The position numbers were made by a program, and so were the translations under genes. The notes under the pieces are model-generated. The model had not been told where the DNA came from, made no database searches, and saw only the letters and a list, made by a program, of their open reading frames with translations. A stretch of DNA of 64,000 bases from Gammaproteobacteria bacterium (lineage in GTDB: Bacteria; Pseudomonadota; Gammaproteobacteria; SZUA-229): the NCBI GenBank assembly GCA_029882215.1, contig JAOULC010000001.1, positions 62,001 to 126,000 of the forward strand. The letters run 5' to 3'. Of the stretch, positions 44,259 to 55,159 are shown piece by piece. Numbering within the stretch: position 1 is the stretch's first letter; every line of letters begins with the position of its first letter.

Positions 44259-45050
44259 TTACAAATCGCCGGCAAACAACCAGCTCGCACCCAGTGCAAT
44301 AAACCAGTAATCTTGTTGATCCACCAGCGGACTATCTGCAAAAACAGCATCAGATAAATTCTGATACCTTACATATAACCCCAGCCAGTAGCCGTTCATG
44401 CGACGCGTCATGGAAAAAATAAAACGATAGCCGGCAGCACCTTCAGTTGCCGAATAAACATTACGTTCAGCCGTTATATAGCCCGGCTCCACATCATAAT
44501 AATAGCGATGAAATTCCTCTGAGGCATACACAGAACCGAATGACATACTAATATCCAGAGGATAGATTAAATCACCATATAAATAATTAAAATAAATTCT
44601 GGGATTAGAAGCCCAGCCGACTGAGTTTACTTCAAAACCATCAACCGCATAAGCATAAGTCAGCGGCAAATGAAGCTGCCATTTTAATATCCGACTATCA
44701 TACAGCTGATAAATCAATAACGGCCCGAGCTGCCCGACCGGATCTAAATCTGGCATACCATTTCTGGATTTAATTTCATTGCTATCAACCGGCAGCCCCA
44801 GGTCAAAACTAAAGTCCAGACGAAAACGTGTTTCTTCAAACCAGTTGGTATGCAGCCCTTCATTATCCAAATCAAACCATTCTGTTTTAACTTTCAGATA
44901 AGGAATGGGTGATGTAATCGTTTGCGCCTGATCAGAGCCAATGTAACTATGCGCGGTGATATTACCAATACCGGCACCTAATTTCCATAAAGTGTCTGCT
45001 GACACTTTATTTACTGTTGTAAATATTAAAATAATGAATATAAATCTCAT
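44259..45050 (-). CDS. MipA/OmpV-family outer-membrane protein
   Basis: A 263-aa outer-membrane beta-barrel protein with a Sec signal of about 18 residues ending VSA. MipA/OmpV landmarks are the N-terminal GAGIGNITAHSYIGSDQAQTITSPIPYLKVKTEWF and the alternating aromatic strands ending FIALGASWLF. I start it at ATG 45050 (MRFIFII); ATG 45062 adds four residues. Family members are linked to murein-synthesis scaffolding in E. coli (MipA) or to salt and stress-induced porin-like roles in others; which applies here is unclear. The gene is monocistronic. Confidence 0.85.
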   Translation of the reverse strand: MRFIFIILIFTTVNKVSADTLWKLGAGIGNITAHSYIGSDQAQTITSPIPYLKVKTEWFDLDNEGLHTNWFEETRFRLDFSFDLGLPVDSNEIKSRNGMPDLDPVGQLGPLLIYQLYDSRILKWQLHLPLTYAYAVDGFEVNSVGWASNPRIYFNYLYGDLIYPLDISMSFGSVYASEEFHRYYYDVEPGYITAERNVYSATEGAAGYRFIFSMTRRMNGYWLGLYVRYQNLSDAVFADSPLVDQQDYWFIALGASWLFAGDL

Positions 45051-45256
45051 ACAACTGTCCATTACGGCCTAGCCATCACTTTGTCATACATCATAGCAGG
45101 CTGTAAATTAATTATTCCCACTAGACATTGCCGGTAAGCACCGCGGCGATACTTATGCAAAGTGAGCAGTTCATACTTTGTAAATAAGGTAAATAAATTT
45201 TATAACTCCATCCGTTTCATAAGTCATTCCCAGGCTACTACAAAATACACAAACAT

Positions 45257-45287
45257 AAAAAAAGCCCCGCTATGCGGGGCTTTTTTT
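45257..45287 (-). terminator. bidirectional intrinsic terminator of groEL
   Basis: A-run plus GCCCCGC (45257-45270), loop TAT, GCGGGGC plus T-run (45274-45287) form a strong stem with a U tract in both directions. It lies downstream of groEL, beyond the palindromic repeat at 45322-45412. Confidence 0.9.
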
Positions 45288-45321
45288 GCAGCTCAACACA
45301 TCAAAAAGAGGTGCTGAACTT

Positions 45322-45412
45322 TTGCGTCAGAGCAAGGCGTGGAAGTTATTTGAGCGCGGAGCGTATATTAATACGTGAGCACTCAAATAATTTGCACAAC
45401 GCCGCTATGGCA
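45322..45412. repeat. palindromic intergenic repeat, copy A
   Basis: A large imperfect inverted repeat lies between the groEL stop and its terminator. An inner 12-bp arm (45343-45354 with 45382-45393, one mismatch) encloses a core at 45358-45380 containing the hairpin CGTAT/ATACG. Read on the minus strand, the core is GCTCAC, short hairpin, GCTCC, the same as the core of the element at 58204-58288. Outer arms pair imperfectly. This looks like a dispersed REP/MITE-like element. Confidence 0.6.
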
Positions 45413-45428
45413 TAAAAGGACAAGCCTC

Positions 45429-47090
<1,662 letters not shown>

Positions 47091-47155
47091 TTAAATTTTT
47101 ATATTCAAGCCTGTTTCCAGACTGATGAAAGTTAGTGATGAGCCTAAGTTAAAAA

Positions 47156-47446
47156 CTAGGCTTCAAATACACCAATGATGTCGTCTTCGCGCATGATCAG
47201 CAACTCTTCGCCATCTAATTTAATTTCTGTACCGGCAAACTTACCAAACATAACCCGGTCACCGACTTTTACATCCATAGCACGAACTTCACCGCTGTCA
47301 GTCACTCTGCCACCGCCAACGGCCAGAATGGTTCCTTGCGCTGGTTTTTCAGTCGCTGAGTCAGGGATAACGATGCCAGACGCTGTAGTGCGTTCTTCTT
47401 CTGTACGTTTTACAACAACACGATCATGTAGTGGACGGATATTCAT
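47156..47446 (-). CDS. groES: co-chaperonin GroES (Hsp10)
   Basis: A 96-aa lid of the GroEL cage. Typical motifs are [18 protein letters not shown] at the start, the mobile loop [52 protein letters not shown] at the end. It is the first gene of the groESL operon. The CIRCE operator is centred about 32 bases before the ATG and overlaps the transcription start. Confidence 0.97.
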   Translation of the reverse strand: MNIRPLHDRVVVKRTEEERTTASGIVIPDSATEKPAQGTILAVGGGRVTDSGEVRAMDVKVGDRVMFGKFAGTEIKLDGEELLIMREDDIIGVFEA

Positions 47447-47464
47447 AGCTGTAGATTTCCTCTA

Positions 47465-47518
47465 TTAGCACTCTTGTTAGATGAGTGCTAATCATAGGGT
47501 CGAATTTTAGAGAGTCAA
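47465..47518 (-). promoter_or_regulatory. groESL promoter with perfect CIRCE operator (HrcA)
   Basis: TTAGCACTC-N9-GAGTGCTAA at 47465-47491 is a perfect CIRCE palindrome, the binding site of HrcA. On the minus strand a sigma70 promoter abuts it: TTGACT (47513-47518), 16-base spacer, TATGAT (47491-47496). Initiation falls inside CIRCE, so HrcA would block it directly. No hrcA gene is in this window. Confidence 0.93.
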
Positions 47519-47626
47519 GGCGGGCTGGAAAAAAATCTTATAATTTCTAATAAAAAGCAGAATTTGCCAGCGGATATCTGATTTAACCCTGCAGCAGCCA
47601 GGTTTCAGAATAAATAGAGCTAAAAC

Positions 47627-48112
47627 TTAGTCTTCTCGCTTAAAGTCACCTTCAATCGTGCGGCTTGAGCGAGTGTTTGCTGTCTCATCTGGCTGCTGCC
47701 CGCCCCCTGTGTAGTGAGCCGATGTAAACTGCGCAGATGCCGAACTGGACGCAGTTCTCAGCGCCATCTTATTTAATAGATGATGCAGTAACAGCTTACG
47801 TATCGCCGGTATTAGCAGAATAAAGCCAATTGCATCGGTCACAAAGCCAGGTGTTAACAGCAAAACACCGACAATGGCCAGCATAAACCCGTCAAACAGC
47901 TCCTGAGCCGGCATTTGCCCGGATTGCATCGACTGGTTGGCCCGCATAAGGGTTTTCAGCCCCTGCAGACGCAATAAGCTCACACCAATGACGGCCGTCA
48001 CCACAACGGCTAAAACCGTCATCCAGGCACCGATTTCTTCACCAACCTGAACCAGAAAATAAATTTCTACCAACGGAATCACAAAAAACAATAATGGCCA
48101 TGCTCGCAGCAT
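47627..48112 (-). CDS. fxsA: FxsA-family membrane protein
   Basis: Inner-membrane protein of 161 aa with three or four helices (about 5-25, 29-47 and 75-105) and a Ser/Gly/Gln-rich cytoplasmic tail. The IPLVEIYFLVQVGEEIGAW start and the LLLTPGFVTDAIGFILLIPAIR motif define the FxsA family; E. coli FxsA lessens F-exclusion of phage T7 when abundant. It stands upstream of groES in the same direction, a common neighbourhood in gammaproteobacteria, but has a gap of about 110 bases to the groES promoter. Confidence 0.9.
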   Translation of the reverse strand: MLRAWPLLFFVIPLVEIYFLVQVGEEIGAWMTVLAVVVTAVIGVSLLRLQGLKTLMRANQSMQSGQMPAQELFDGFMLAIVGVLLLTPGFVTDAIGFILLIPAIRKLLLHHLLNKMALRTASSSASAQFTSAHYTGGGQQPDETANTRSSRTIEGDFKRED

Positions 48113-48249
48113 TTCAAAAACAACCTTAAATAAATTGGAAGAAATTAGACACTTAACTCATCATATCGCTATCTACGATGAACTTGATTCTGATAATATG
48201 GTCAATTAAGTCATTGTCAACTGCAATATACGAAAGAAGAATTATTATT

Positions 48250-50124
48250 ATGAATAAGATTGTATTCGCATTAACTTTAATAGCTGCCACTTTTAGCAGC
48301 TTTACATCCACTCATTTAGTGGCAGCTCCGCTGGCTATCAGCGCACTCAGCAACTTTGGACTGGGTAATGATGAAAGTGAGATTCTGAAACCTGATGATG
48401 CGTTTAAACTCAGTACAGAACAGACTGACAACAAGTTAATAGCTAACTGGGAAATTGCAGACGGCCATTATTTATATCGTGACAAATTCAAATTAACGCT
48501 GCTGGATGCCAACGGTGTTGAATCGGGTGAGTTTGAACTCCCTGCCGGTGAAAAGAAGAATGATGAGTTTTTTGGTGAAATATTCGTTTTCCACCACACG
48601 GCCAATGCTTCACTGGCATATACCAACAATACCGGCAGCGAACAAAAAGTAACATTGAAAGTAAATTATCAGGGTTGTTCTGAAATCTCTGGTATTTGCT
48701 ATCCGCCTATTACTAAAAAAATTCCGCTTAACCTGCCAGTATCCAGCGTTAACACTGCAAGCACTGTCTCCGCTGATAACACCCGGCAAACCACCACCAT
48801 CGTAAAAGATGACTACGTGTCTGAGCAAGATCGCATCGCCTCGACACTGAGCTCTGGCAGTACCTGGATCATTCTGATTTCGTTCTTTGGCTTTGGTTTA
48901 TTACTGGCGTTTACACCCTGCGTGTTTCCGATGATTCCAATTTTATCGAGTATCATTATTGGTCACGGCAAAGACATCACAACGCGTAACGCATTCACCA
49001 TGTCAACCGTTTACGTTTTGGCAATGGCATTAACCTATACTGCCGCCGGTGTGTTTGCCGGATTATTTGGCGAAAATCTTCAGGCCGCTTTTCAAAACCC
49101 CTGGATATTAGTTTCATTTTCTATCGTTTTTGTTGCCTTATCTTTTTCCATGTTCGGCTTCTACGACTTACAACTTCCCAGTAGCTGGCAAAGCAAACTC
49201 ACCAGCATCAGTAACAATCAAAAAGGCGGCTCTTTAAGTGGTGTCGCTGTCATGGGCTTTTTATCGGCGCTGATCGTCGGCCCCTGTGTTGCGGCTCCGC
49301 TAGCCGGCGCTTTAATTTATATTGGCCAGACCGGCGATGCCGTATTAGGTGGACTGGCTTTATTCTCACTGAGTTTAGGCATGGGCGCGCCATTAATCGC
49401 TATCGGCACATCTGCCGGTAAACTGTTACCGAGAGCAGGCGCCTGGATGGATGCGGTGAAAGCGGTCTTTGGCGTGATGTTACTGGCCGTTGCTATCTGG
49501 ATGCTGGAACGCATTCTGCCTGCTGCCGCCAGCATGACCTTATGGGCATTACTGCTGATTATCTCGGCTATTTATATGGGTGCACTGGAGGCACTGGATC
49601 ACGGCATATCAGGTTGGAGAAGACTCTGGAAAGGTGTGGGTATCTTTTTTCTGGCTTATGGCGTACTGATTTTACTGGGCGTTGCATCGGGTGGAAAAGA
49701 TGTTCTGCAACCGCTAAAAGGCGTGGCCTTTGCAGCTGGAACACAAAGCACTCAGCAGTCTGCACATCTGCAGTTCAGACAAATAAAAGGCCTGGCAGGA
49801 CTGGAGACAGCACTGGCTGATGCTAAGGCTCAGGGTAAACCTGTGATGCTGGATTTTTATGCCGACTGGTGTGTTTCATGCAAAGAAATGGAAAGCCTTA
49901 CCTTTAGTGATGCCGCCGTTCAAAAGCAGCTATCAGGTTTCATTTTATTACAGGCCGACGTCACCCCTAATGATGAACTGGATCAGCAACTGTATGATCA
50001 TTTTAAAATCATCGGCCCGCCAGCCATTATTTTTTACGACACTAACAGTCAGGAGCGCCGTAACCTGCGGGTAGTTGGTTACATGCCGGCAGCTGAATTT
50101 ACCGCCGTCATTGGCCGCGTATAA
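48250..50124 (+). CDS. dsbD: thiol:disulfide interchange protein DsbD
   Basis: Carries electrons from cytoplasmic thioredoxin to periplasmic DsbC/G and cytochrome c maturation proteins. From the ATG at 48250 it has 624 aa: Sec signal (1-26), an alpha domain with its Cys pair in YQGCSEISGICYPP, eight transmembrane helices with cysteines in LLAFTPCVFPMIPIL and LIVGPCVAAPLAGAL, and a C-terminal thioredoxin domain with DWCVSC. The frame is open to 48178, but those codons are not a signal sequence. TrxA and a TlpA-like protein are encoded in the same window. Confidence 0.95.
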   Translation: MNKIVFALTLIAATFSSFTSTHLVAAPLAISALSNFGLGNDESEILKPDDAFKLSTEQTDNKLIANWEIADGHYLYRDKFKLTLLDANGVESGEFELPAGEKKNDEFFGEIFVFHHTANASLAYTNNTGSEQKVTLKVNYQGCSEISGICYPPITKKIPLNLPVSSVNTASTVSADNTRQTTTIVKDDYVSEQDRIASTLSSGSTWIILISFFGFGLLLAFTPCVFPMIPILSSIIIGHGKDITTRNAFTMSTVYVLAMALTYTAAGVFAGLFGENLQAAFQNPWILVSFSIVFVALSFSMFGFYDLQLPSSWQSKLTSISNNQKGGSLSGVAVMGFLSALIVGPCVAAPLAGALIYIGQTGDAVLGGLALFSLSLGMGAPLIAIGTSAGKLLPRAGAWMDAVKAVFGVMLLAVAIWMLERILPAAASMTLWALLLIISAIYMGALEALDHGISGWRRLWKGVGIFFLAYGVLILLGVASGGKDVLQPLKGVAFAAGTQSTQQSAHLQFRQIKGLAGLETALADAKAQGKPVMLDFYADWCVSCKEMESLTFSDAAVQKQLSGFILLQADVTPNDELDQQLYDHFKIIGPPAIIFYDTNSQERRNLRVVGYMPAAEFTAVIGRV

Positions 50125-50243
50125 ATACCAGCTCTGAAGCAGAGATCACAAAGAGCAACTCAGTTTAATACTATTGTTCTTTGTATGCTTGCCACCATAA
50201 CCGCCCGATGTCAGGGATTACAAATAAAGAGACAGCCCACTAA

Positions 50244-50792
50244 ATGAAAATAATTATTATAAGTCTGATTACCATCGCTGCAGCCGCAGCTGGTTTTTTT
50301 CTGCAACAAAAACTTTCCACCGACAACACCCTGCCAGCAGCTGTTAACCAACCCAGTCTGTCTGTCATCGGCCAGCTTCGTCCTGAGTTTGTGTTACCTG
50401 ACCTTGAGGGTAAGCTTAGAAACATCAGCGAATGGGATGGTAAAATCAGACTTGTTAATTTCTGGGCTACCTGGTGCCCGCCCTGCCTGAGAGAAATGCC
50501 CGCCTTTATTGAAATGCAGGCACAATTTGCCGATCAAGATTTTGTCGTGCTTGGGATTGCTGTTGATAGTAGAGACGCTGTTGATACTTTTGTGGAAACA
50601 ATGGATATTAATTATCCCATTTTCGTCGGCGATTCTGCCGCACTCGAGTTAACCACTCTTTATGGTAATCGCCTGGGTGTTTTACCTTTCAGTGTTTTCG
50701 TTGGAAAAAATAATAAAATTATTTCCACACATAACGGTGAAATTACCGCTGAGACCATTAAAAGCATCCTGCTGTCGCAAAGTGTAAAATAA
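50244..50792 (+). CDS. TlpA/ResA-like periplasmic thioredoxin
   Basis: A 182-aa membrane-anchored thioredoxin-like reductase. An N-terminal anchor (about 3-20) is followed by a redoxin domain with the active site WATWCPPC (Cys78, Cys81) and the cis-proline loop GVLPFSVFV. Such proteins reduce apocytochrome c or other periplasmic thiols and draw electrons from DsbD, encoded just upstream on the same strand. It is separated from dsbD by 119 bases. The exact client (cytochrome c haem lyase, or copper-site assembly) cannot be told. Confidence 0.88.
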   Translation: MKIIIISLITIAAAAAGFFLQQKLSTDNTLPAAVNQPSLSVIGQLRPEFVLPDLEGKLRNISEWDGKIRLVNFWATWCPPCLREMPAFIEMQAQFADQDFVVLGIAVDSRDAVDTFVETMDINYPIFVGDSAALELTTLYGNRLGVLPFSVFVGKNNKIISTHNGEITAETIKSILLSQSVK

Positions 50793-50950
50793 ATTGTCAC
50801 TTTGGCTCTTCTTTTTATGCATCCATTACAAAAAATCACACTATTTGCTGCTATCTTCAGCAAATAGTCGACAACTCCGACAAACTGGACATAACCCTAT
50901 AATTGGTGCAGAATGCACCTATAGATACTTCTTCTGGAAAAAATATCTCA

Positions 50951-51391
50951 ATGCCATCCATTCTTGTACTTAACGGCCCTAACTTAAATTTGCTGGGCAG
51001 CCGTGAGCCTGAACATTACGGAACAACCACACTTGCCGATATCCATCAGCAAATGCTGGTGCGGGCAAAGAACTTAAACTGCAGCATTGATTTTTTCCAG
51101 ACTAATCATGAAGGTGAACTGGTTGATCGCATCCATCAAGCCAGCACTGACAAGGTTGATTTCATTATTATCAACCCTGCCGCATTCACCCATACCAGCG
51201 TTGCTGTACGCGATGCAATCAGCGGAGTACATATTCCGTTTATTGAGCTGCATTTATCAAACGTGCATGCACGCGAAGAGTTCAGACAACACTCCTATTT
51301 CTCGGACCTGGCCGTTGGTGTCATCAGCGGACTGGGTTCTCAGGGTTATGATCTTGCACTGCAGGCTGCCGTGCAACATTGTTCCAAATAA
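50951..51391 (+). CDS. aroQ: type II 3-dehydroquinate dehydratase
   Basis: Third step of the shikimate pathway, converting 3-dehydroquinate to 3-dehydroshikimate. In 146 aa it shows [20 protein letters not shown] at the start, with the catalytic Tyr region, [31 protein letters not shown] and [18 protein letters not shown]. The start is ATG 50951; the frame is open upstream but unrelated. It is the first gene of the aroQ-accB-accC run, the usual gammaproteobacterial order, with accB 23 bases downstream. Confidence 0.95.
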   Translation: MPSILVLNGPNLNLLGSREPEHYGTTTLADIHQQMLVRAKNLNCSIDFFQTNHEGELVDRIHQASTDKVDFIIINPAAFTHTSVAVRDAISGVHIPFIELHLSNVHAREEFRQHSYFSDLAVGVISGLGSQGYDLALQAAVQHCSK

Positions 51392-51414
51392 CATTACGAA
51401 GCAGGTTATATACA

Positions 51415-51864
51415 ATGGATATACGCAAAATAAAAAAACTGATTGAGCTACTGGAAGAATCCGGTGTTGCTGAAATCGAAATTAAAGAAGGTGAAGAGTC
51501 AGTACGTATTTCTCGCCAGCAGCAAGTCATGGCTGCCGCTCCTGTTGCAGCCGCTCCGGCACCTGTTGCAGCACCGGCACCGGCACCGGTGGTAGTTGAA
51601 GCTGTTGTTGCAGCCGATGCAACTCCAAGTGGCCATCAGGTTGAATCACCTATGGTTGGCACTTTCTACCGCTCTTCAGCACCGGGCTCTCCAGCCTTCA
51701 CAGAAGTGGGTAGCTCGGTCAGTGCAGGTGACACGTTATGTATTATCGAAGCCATGAAGATCCTGAATCCGATTGAAGCCGATAAATCAGGTACAGTGAA
51801 AGCGATTCTCGTTGAAAACGGTCAGCCAGTTGAATTTGGCCAGACGCTTTTCATTATTGAATAA
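51415..51864 (+). CDS. accB: biotin carboxyl carrier protein of acetyl-CoA carboxylase
   Basis: A 149-aa carrier of the carboxybiotin group in fatty-acid synthesis. The N-terminal helix ([23 protein letters not shown]) is followed by an Ala/Pro-rich flexible linker (about 40-70) and the biotinyl domain with the EAMK motif; Lys115 is the biotinylation site. The start is ATG 51415; the upstream codons overlap aroQ. accC follows after 38 bases, so the two subunits are made together. Confidence 0.96.
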   Translation: MDIRKIKKLIELLEESGVAEIEIKEGEESVRISRQQQVMAAAPVAAAPAPVAAPAPAPVVVEAVVAADATPSGHQVESPMVGTFYRSSAPGSPAFTEVGSSVSAGDTLCIIEAMKILNPIEADKSGTVKAILVENGQPVEFGQTLFIIE

Positions 51865-51902
51865 GCACTCTTTCTCTTACCTCACAGAAGATAGTAATCG
51901 TT

Positions 51903-53243
51903 ATGCTTGATAAAGTCGTTATTGCAAACCGGGGCGAAATCGCTCTGCGTATATTACGTGCCTGCCGTGAGCTGGGCATCAAAACGGTTGCGGTGCATTC
52001 AGATGCTGACCGTGACCTGAAACACGTCCGCCTGGCTGATGAATCTGTTTGTATTGGACCTGCACGCTCAGACATGAGTTATCTGAATGTGCCGGCCATT
52101 ATCAGTGCAGCAGAAGTCACTGATGCCGTTGGTATTCATCCGGGCTATGGTTTCCTGTCTGAAAATGCCGACTTTGCTGAACGCGTTGAAGACAGTGGTT
52201 TTGTTTTCATTGGCCCCAAAGCCGACTCAATTCGCATGATGGGCGACAAAGTTGCCGCTATCACAGCCATGCAAAAAGCCGGTGTTCCTTGCGTCCCCGG
52301 CTCCGATGGTGCACTGGGTGATAATGATGAAGAAAACATGCGTTTAGCACGTGAGATCGGCTACCCGATCATCATCAAAGCAGCCGGTGGCGGTGGCGGT
52401 CGTGGTATGCGCGTTGTGCATGCTGAAGGCTCTTTATTAAATTCTATTTCCTTAACAAAAAATGAAGCCGGTACTTTCTTTGGTAACAGCATGGTGTATA
52501 TGGAGAAGTTTCTTGAAACACCTCGCCATATAGAAATCCAGGTATTAGCCGACGGTCAGGGCAATGCCATTCATTTAGGTGAGCGAGACTGCTCGATGCA
52601 GCGCCGTCATCAAAAAGTGGTTGAAGAAGCACCCGCTCCGGGTATTTCTGAAGAGCTGCGAAATGAAATTGGTGCGCGCTGCGTAGAAGCCTGCATTCAA
52701 ATGAACTATCGTGGCGCGGGTACCTTCGAGTTCCTCTACGAAAAAGGTAGTTTTTACTTCATTGAAATGAACACCCGAGTACAGGTTGAACACCCTGTTA
52801 CTGAGATGGTTACCGGTGTTGATATCGTAAAAGAGCAGCTTTATATAGCATCCGGCGTGCCATTACGCTATAAGCAAAGCGACATCAAAATTCAAGGGCA
52901 TGCTATCGAGTGCCGTCTGAATGCTGAAGACTCTAAAACCTTTATCCCGTCACCCGGTAAGATCAATGCTTATCATGCACCCGGTGGTCCGGGCATCCGT
53001 GTTGAGTCTCACATTTATGCCGGCTATACCGTGCCACCACATTACGACTCCATGATCGGCAAACTGATTGCCTATGGTGAGAACCGTGACGTTGCCATTG
53101 CACGTATGCTCGGTGCGCTGGATGAAGTCATTATTGATGGCATCAATACCAATATCGCTTTACAAAGAGATATCATCAGCGATGCAGCTTTCAAAGTCGG
53201 TGAAACCAATATTCACTATCTTGAAAAGAAACTCGGCTTATAA
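51903..53243 (+). CDS. accC: biotin carboxylase subunit of acetyl-CoA carboxylase
   Basis: ATP-grasp enzyme that carboxylates biotin on AccB. The length of 446 aa is typical. The pre-ATP-grasp domain begins [23 protein letters not shown]; the Gly-rich loop is [34 protein letters not shown] and [20 protein letters not shown] are the family active-site motifs. The C-terminal domain has [10 protein letters not shown]. It is the last gene of the accBC unit; an intrinsic terminator follows 17 bases after the stop. Confidence 0.97.
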   Translation: MLDKVVIANRGEIALRILRACRELGIKTVAVHSDADRDLKHVRLADESVCIGPARSDMSYLNVPAIISAAEVTDAVGIHPGYGFLSENADFAERVEDSGFVFIGPKADSIRMMGDKVAAITAMQKAGVPCVPGSDGALGDNDEENMRLAREIGYPIIIKAAGGGGGRGMRVVHAEGSLLNSISLTKNEAGTFFGNSMVYMEKFLETPRHIEIQVLADGQGNAIHLGERDCSMQRRHQKVVEEAPAPGISEELRNEIGARCVEACIQMNYRGAGTFEFLYEKGSFYFIEMNTRVQVEHPVTEMVTGVDIVKEQLYIASGVPLRYKQSDIKIQGHAIECRLNAEDSKTFIPSPGKINAYHAPGGPGIRVESHIYAGYTVPPHYDSMIGKLIAYGENRDVAIARMLGALDEVIIDGINTNIALQRDIISDAAFKVGETNIHYLEKKLGL

Positions 53244-53260
53244 TATAAACCAACCATCAA

Positions 53261-53288
53261 AAAAAGCCCGCCTGATGCGGGCTTTTTT
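53261..53288 (+). terminator. intrinsic terminator after accC
   Basis: AAAAAGCCCGC (53261-53271), loop CTGAT, GCGGGC followed by a T7 tract. The stem is six GC-rich pairs extended by A-T pairs. Confidence 0.92.
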
Positions 53289-53347
53289 TATAGCCATCGG
53301 TCTTTAGTCTGATGACCTTATAAACTCTGAACTCGCGATTTTTGACT

Positions 53348-54220
53348 ATGAACTGGCAGCAAGTACATATAACCCTCCCTAAAGACCGGCTTGATGAAAT
53401 TGAAGGCTTCCTGCTGAGTATCGGTGCACTTTCCACTACCTATAAAGATGCCGGTGATAACCCTGTTTTAGAGCCACTACCCGGTGAAACCCCGCTTTGG
53501 CCTGAGCTGATTGTGACGGGTTTATTTGAGCAAAAAAAAAATATGAACAGCGTGATGACGATTCTTGCGCGTCACTTTCCTGATTTAGTTATCACCCAGG
53601 AAGAACTCGAAGACCAGGACTGGGAACGCAGCTGGATGAAAGACTATCAGCCAATGCCATTTGGCAAGCGACTTTGGGTCGTGCCAACCAATATGGATGC
53701 ACCCGATCAAAACGCTGTCAATCTCAGACTGGATCCGGGGCTTGCTTTTGGTACCGGCACCCACCCCACTACATCACTGTGTCTACAGTGGCTTGATCAG
53801 CACGACATCAGCCAGCAAACGCTTCTGGATTATGGCTGTGGCTCGGGCATTTTAGCTATTGCCGGGTTATTATTAGGCGCATCGATGGCCGAAGGCGTGG
53901 ATATCGACCCGCAAGCCATCACTGCCACAAATGAAAATGCAAAAATCAATCAAGTCAGCGATCAACTTGCCGTTTACTTAGCGGCTAATTATCAGCCCAG
54001 ACAATTCGATATTGTCATGGCCAATATTTTATCCGGCCCGCTAGCCGAGTTAGCACCGAGCCTATCCGCATACACCCGGTCTGGTGGCCGCATTGTTCTG
54101 TCCGGTATTCTTGATGAACAGGCTGATGCAGTCAGGACGGTCTATCAACAATGGTTCGATATGGAAAAAGCCATTATCAATGATGGCTGGGCTATGTTAA
54201 GTGGCACAAAAATAGTATAA
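53348..54220 (+). CDS. prmA: ribosomal protein L11 methyltransferase
   Basis: Trimethylates ribosomal protein L11 with SAM. A substrate-recognition domain fills about 1-110 (ending DWERSWMKDYQP), followed by a Rossmann methyltransferase core: LDPGLAFGTGTHPTTSLCL, the SAM loop LDYGCGSGILAIAGLLLGA, and the catalytic-site motif DIVMANILSGPLAELAP. I start it at ATG 53348 (MNWQQV); TTG 53342 is also in frame. The 290-aa length is normal. It lies between accC and the DUF3426 gene, as in many gammaproteobacteria. Confidence 0.95.
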   Translation: MNWQQVHITLPKDRLDEIEGFLLSIGALSTTYKDAGDNPVLEPLPGETPLWPELIVTGLFEQKKNMNSVMTILARHFPDLVITQEELEDQDWERSWMKDYQPMPFGKRLWVVPTNMDAPDQNAVNLRLDPGLAFGTGTHPTTSLCLQWLDQHDISQQTLLDYGCGSGILAIAGLLLGASMAEGVDIDPQAITATNENAKINQVSDQLAVYLAANYQPRQFDIVMANILSGPLAELAPSLSAYTRSGGRIVLSGILDEQADAVRTVYQQWFDMEKAIINDGWAMLSGTKIV

Positions 54221-54261
54221 ATACTAAACTAGCACGCTTATCAAACGGAACAATAAGAACA

Positions 54262-55053
54262 ATGCAAATCCGCTGCCCCGAATGCAATACCCTCTTTAAA
54301 GTAAGAGCATCTGAACTGACTGTGCCCGAAGCTCGGGTTCAGTGCGGGCATTGTTTTAATATTTTTAAGCCTGTACCTGAGCAGGAAATATTCCAACTGG
54401 TTGAAGAAGTTAATACCGATGATATCGACATCAATACCTTTGGCGACTCGGTTGATAACACCTCTGAAAGCGATGAGCTGCCTGCTGTAGAGCCAGAGCA
54501 ACAACCGTTCTTCTCACAGAACCCAATGATCGACGACTTAGTACCACCAAAGCTACGCCAGCAAACCGAAACATCATCCAGTGCTCTGGTAACTTTTATC
54601 TGGTCGGTCGGCATTATTGCACTATTATTGATCGCCACTGCCCAGCTGGTTTATTTCAACCGAACCTTGCTGGCCAGCAAAACTGAGCTTCGCCCTTATA
54701 TGTTCCAGTTTTGTGCACTGGCCAGGTGCGAGATTGCTGACTTAAAAGACATCAACCGGATCGAGCTTTCCAGCAAAAATGTTTACTCGCACCCAAATGT
54801 TGATAACGCACTGATGATTACCGCCGTCATTGTTAATCAGGCCGCTTTTGCACAAAAATACCCTGCCCTGCAAATTAGCTTTACGAATTTAGTCGGTGAT
54901 ATCGTCATGGCCCGGCAGTTTAAACCCAGTGAATACCTCAATACCAGCGAAGATAAACTCAGTGATATGCAACCGGGCCTGCCTGTACAAATTATTCTGG
55001 AAGTCCTTGATCCCGGTAAAGCCGCAACCGCCTACGAATTTAGCTTTATATAA
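54262..55053 (+). CDS. zinc-ribbon membrane protein, MJ0042/DUF3426
   Basis: A 263-aa protein of the family that commonly sits between prmA and dusB. The N-terminal zinc ribbon has two CxxC pairs (RCPECNTLFKV and VQCGHCFNIF, about 4-36). An acidic linker follows to about 105, then one transmembrane helix (about 111-130) and a periplasmic DUF3426 domain containing LARCEIADLKDINRIELSSKNVYSHPN. Topology is cytoplasmic ribbon, single span, periplasmic domain. The function is unknown; the location is conserved. Confidence 0.88.
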   Translation: MQIRCPECNTLFKVRASELTVPEARVQCGHCFNIFKPVPEQEIFQLVEEVNTDDIDINTFGDSVDNTSESDELPAVEPEQQPFFSQNPMIDDLVPPKLRQQTETSSSALVTFIWSVGIIALLLIATAQLVYFNRTLLASKTELRPYMFQFCALARCEIADLKDINRIELSSKNVYSHPNVDNALMITAVIVNQAAFAQKYPALQISFTNLVGDIVMARQFKPSEYLNTSEDKLSDMQPGLPVQIILEVLDPGKAATAYEFSFI

Positions 55054-55159
55054 GAAATATACTGTATGCTTATAAAGAAAGCGGATTAAAAAAAATCAAT
55101 TTTTAACTTTAATCGTTCACAAAATAAGCGTATTATTCCCGCCCCGTTTTGGAGAATCT

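Noticed and set aside
48184-48197. TTGATTCTGATAAT as a second FNR box, upstream of dsbD
   Set aside because: Only eight of ten consensus positions match, one half-site is poor, and no -10 element was seen at the expected distance.
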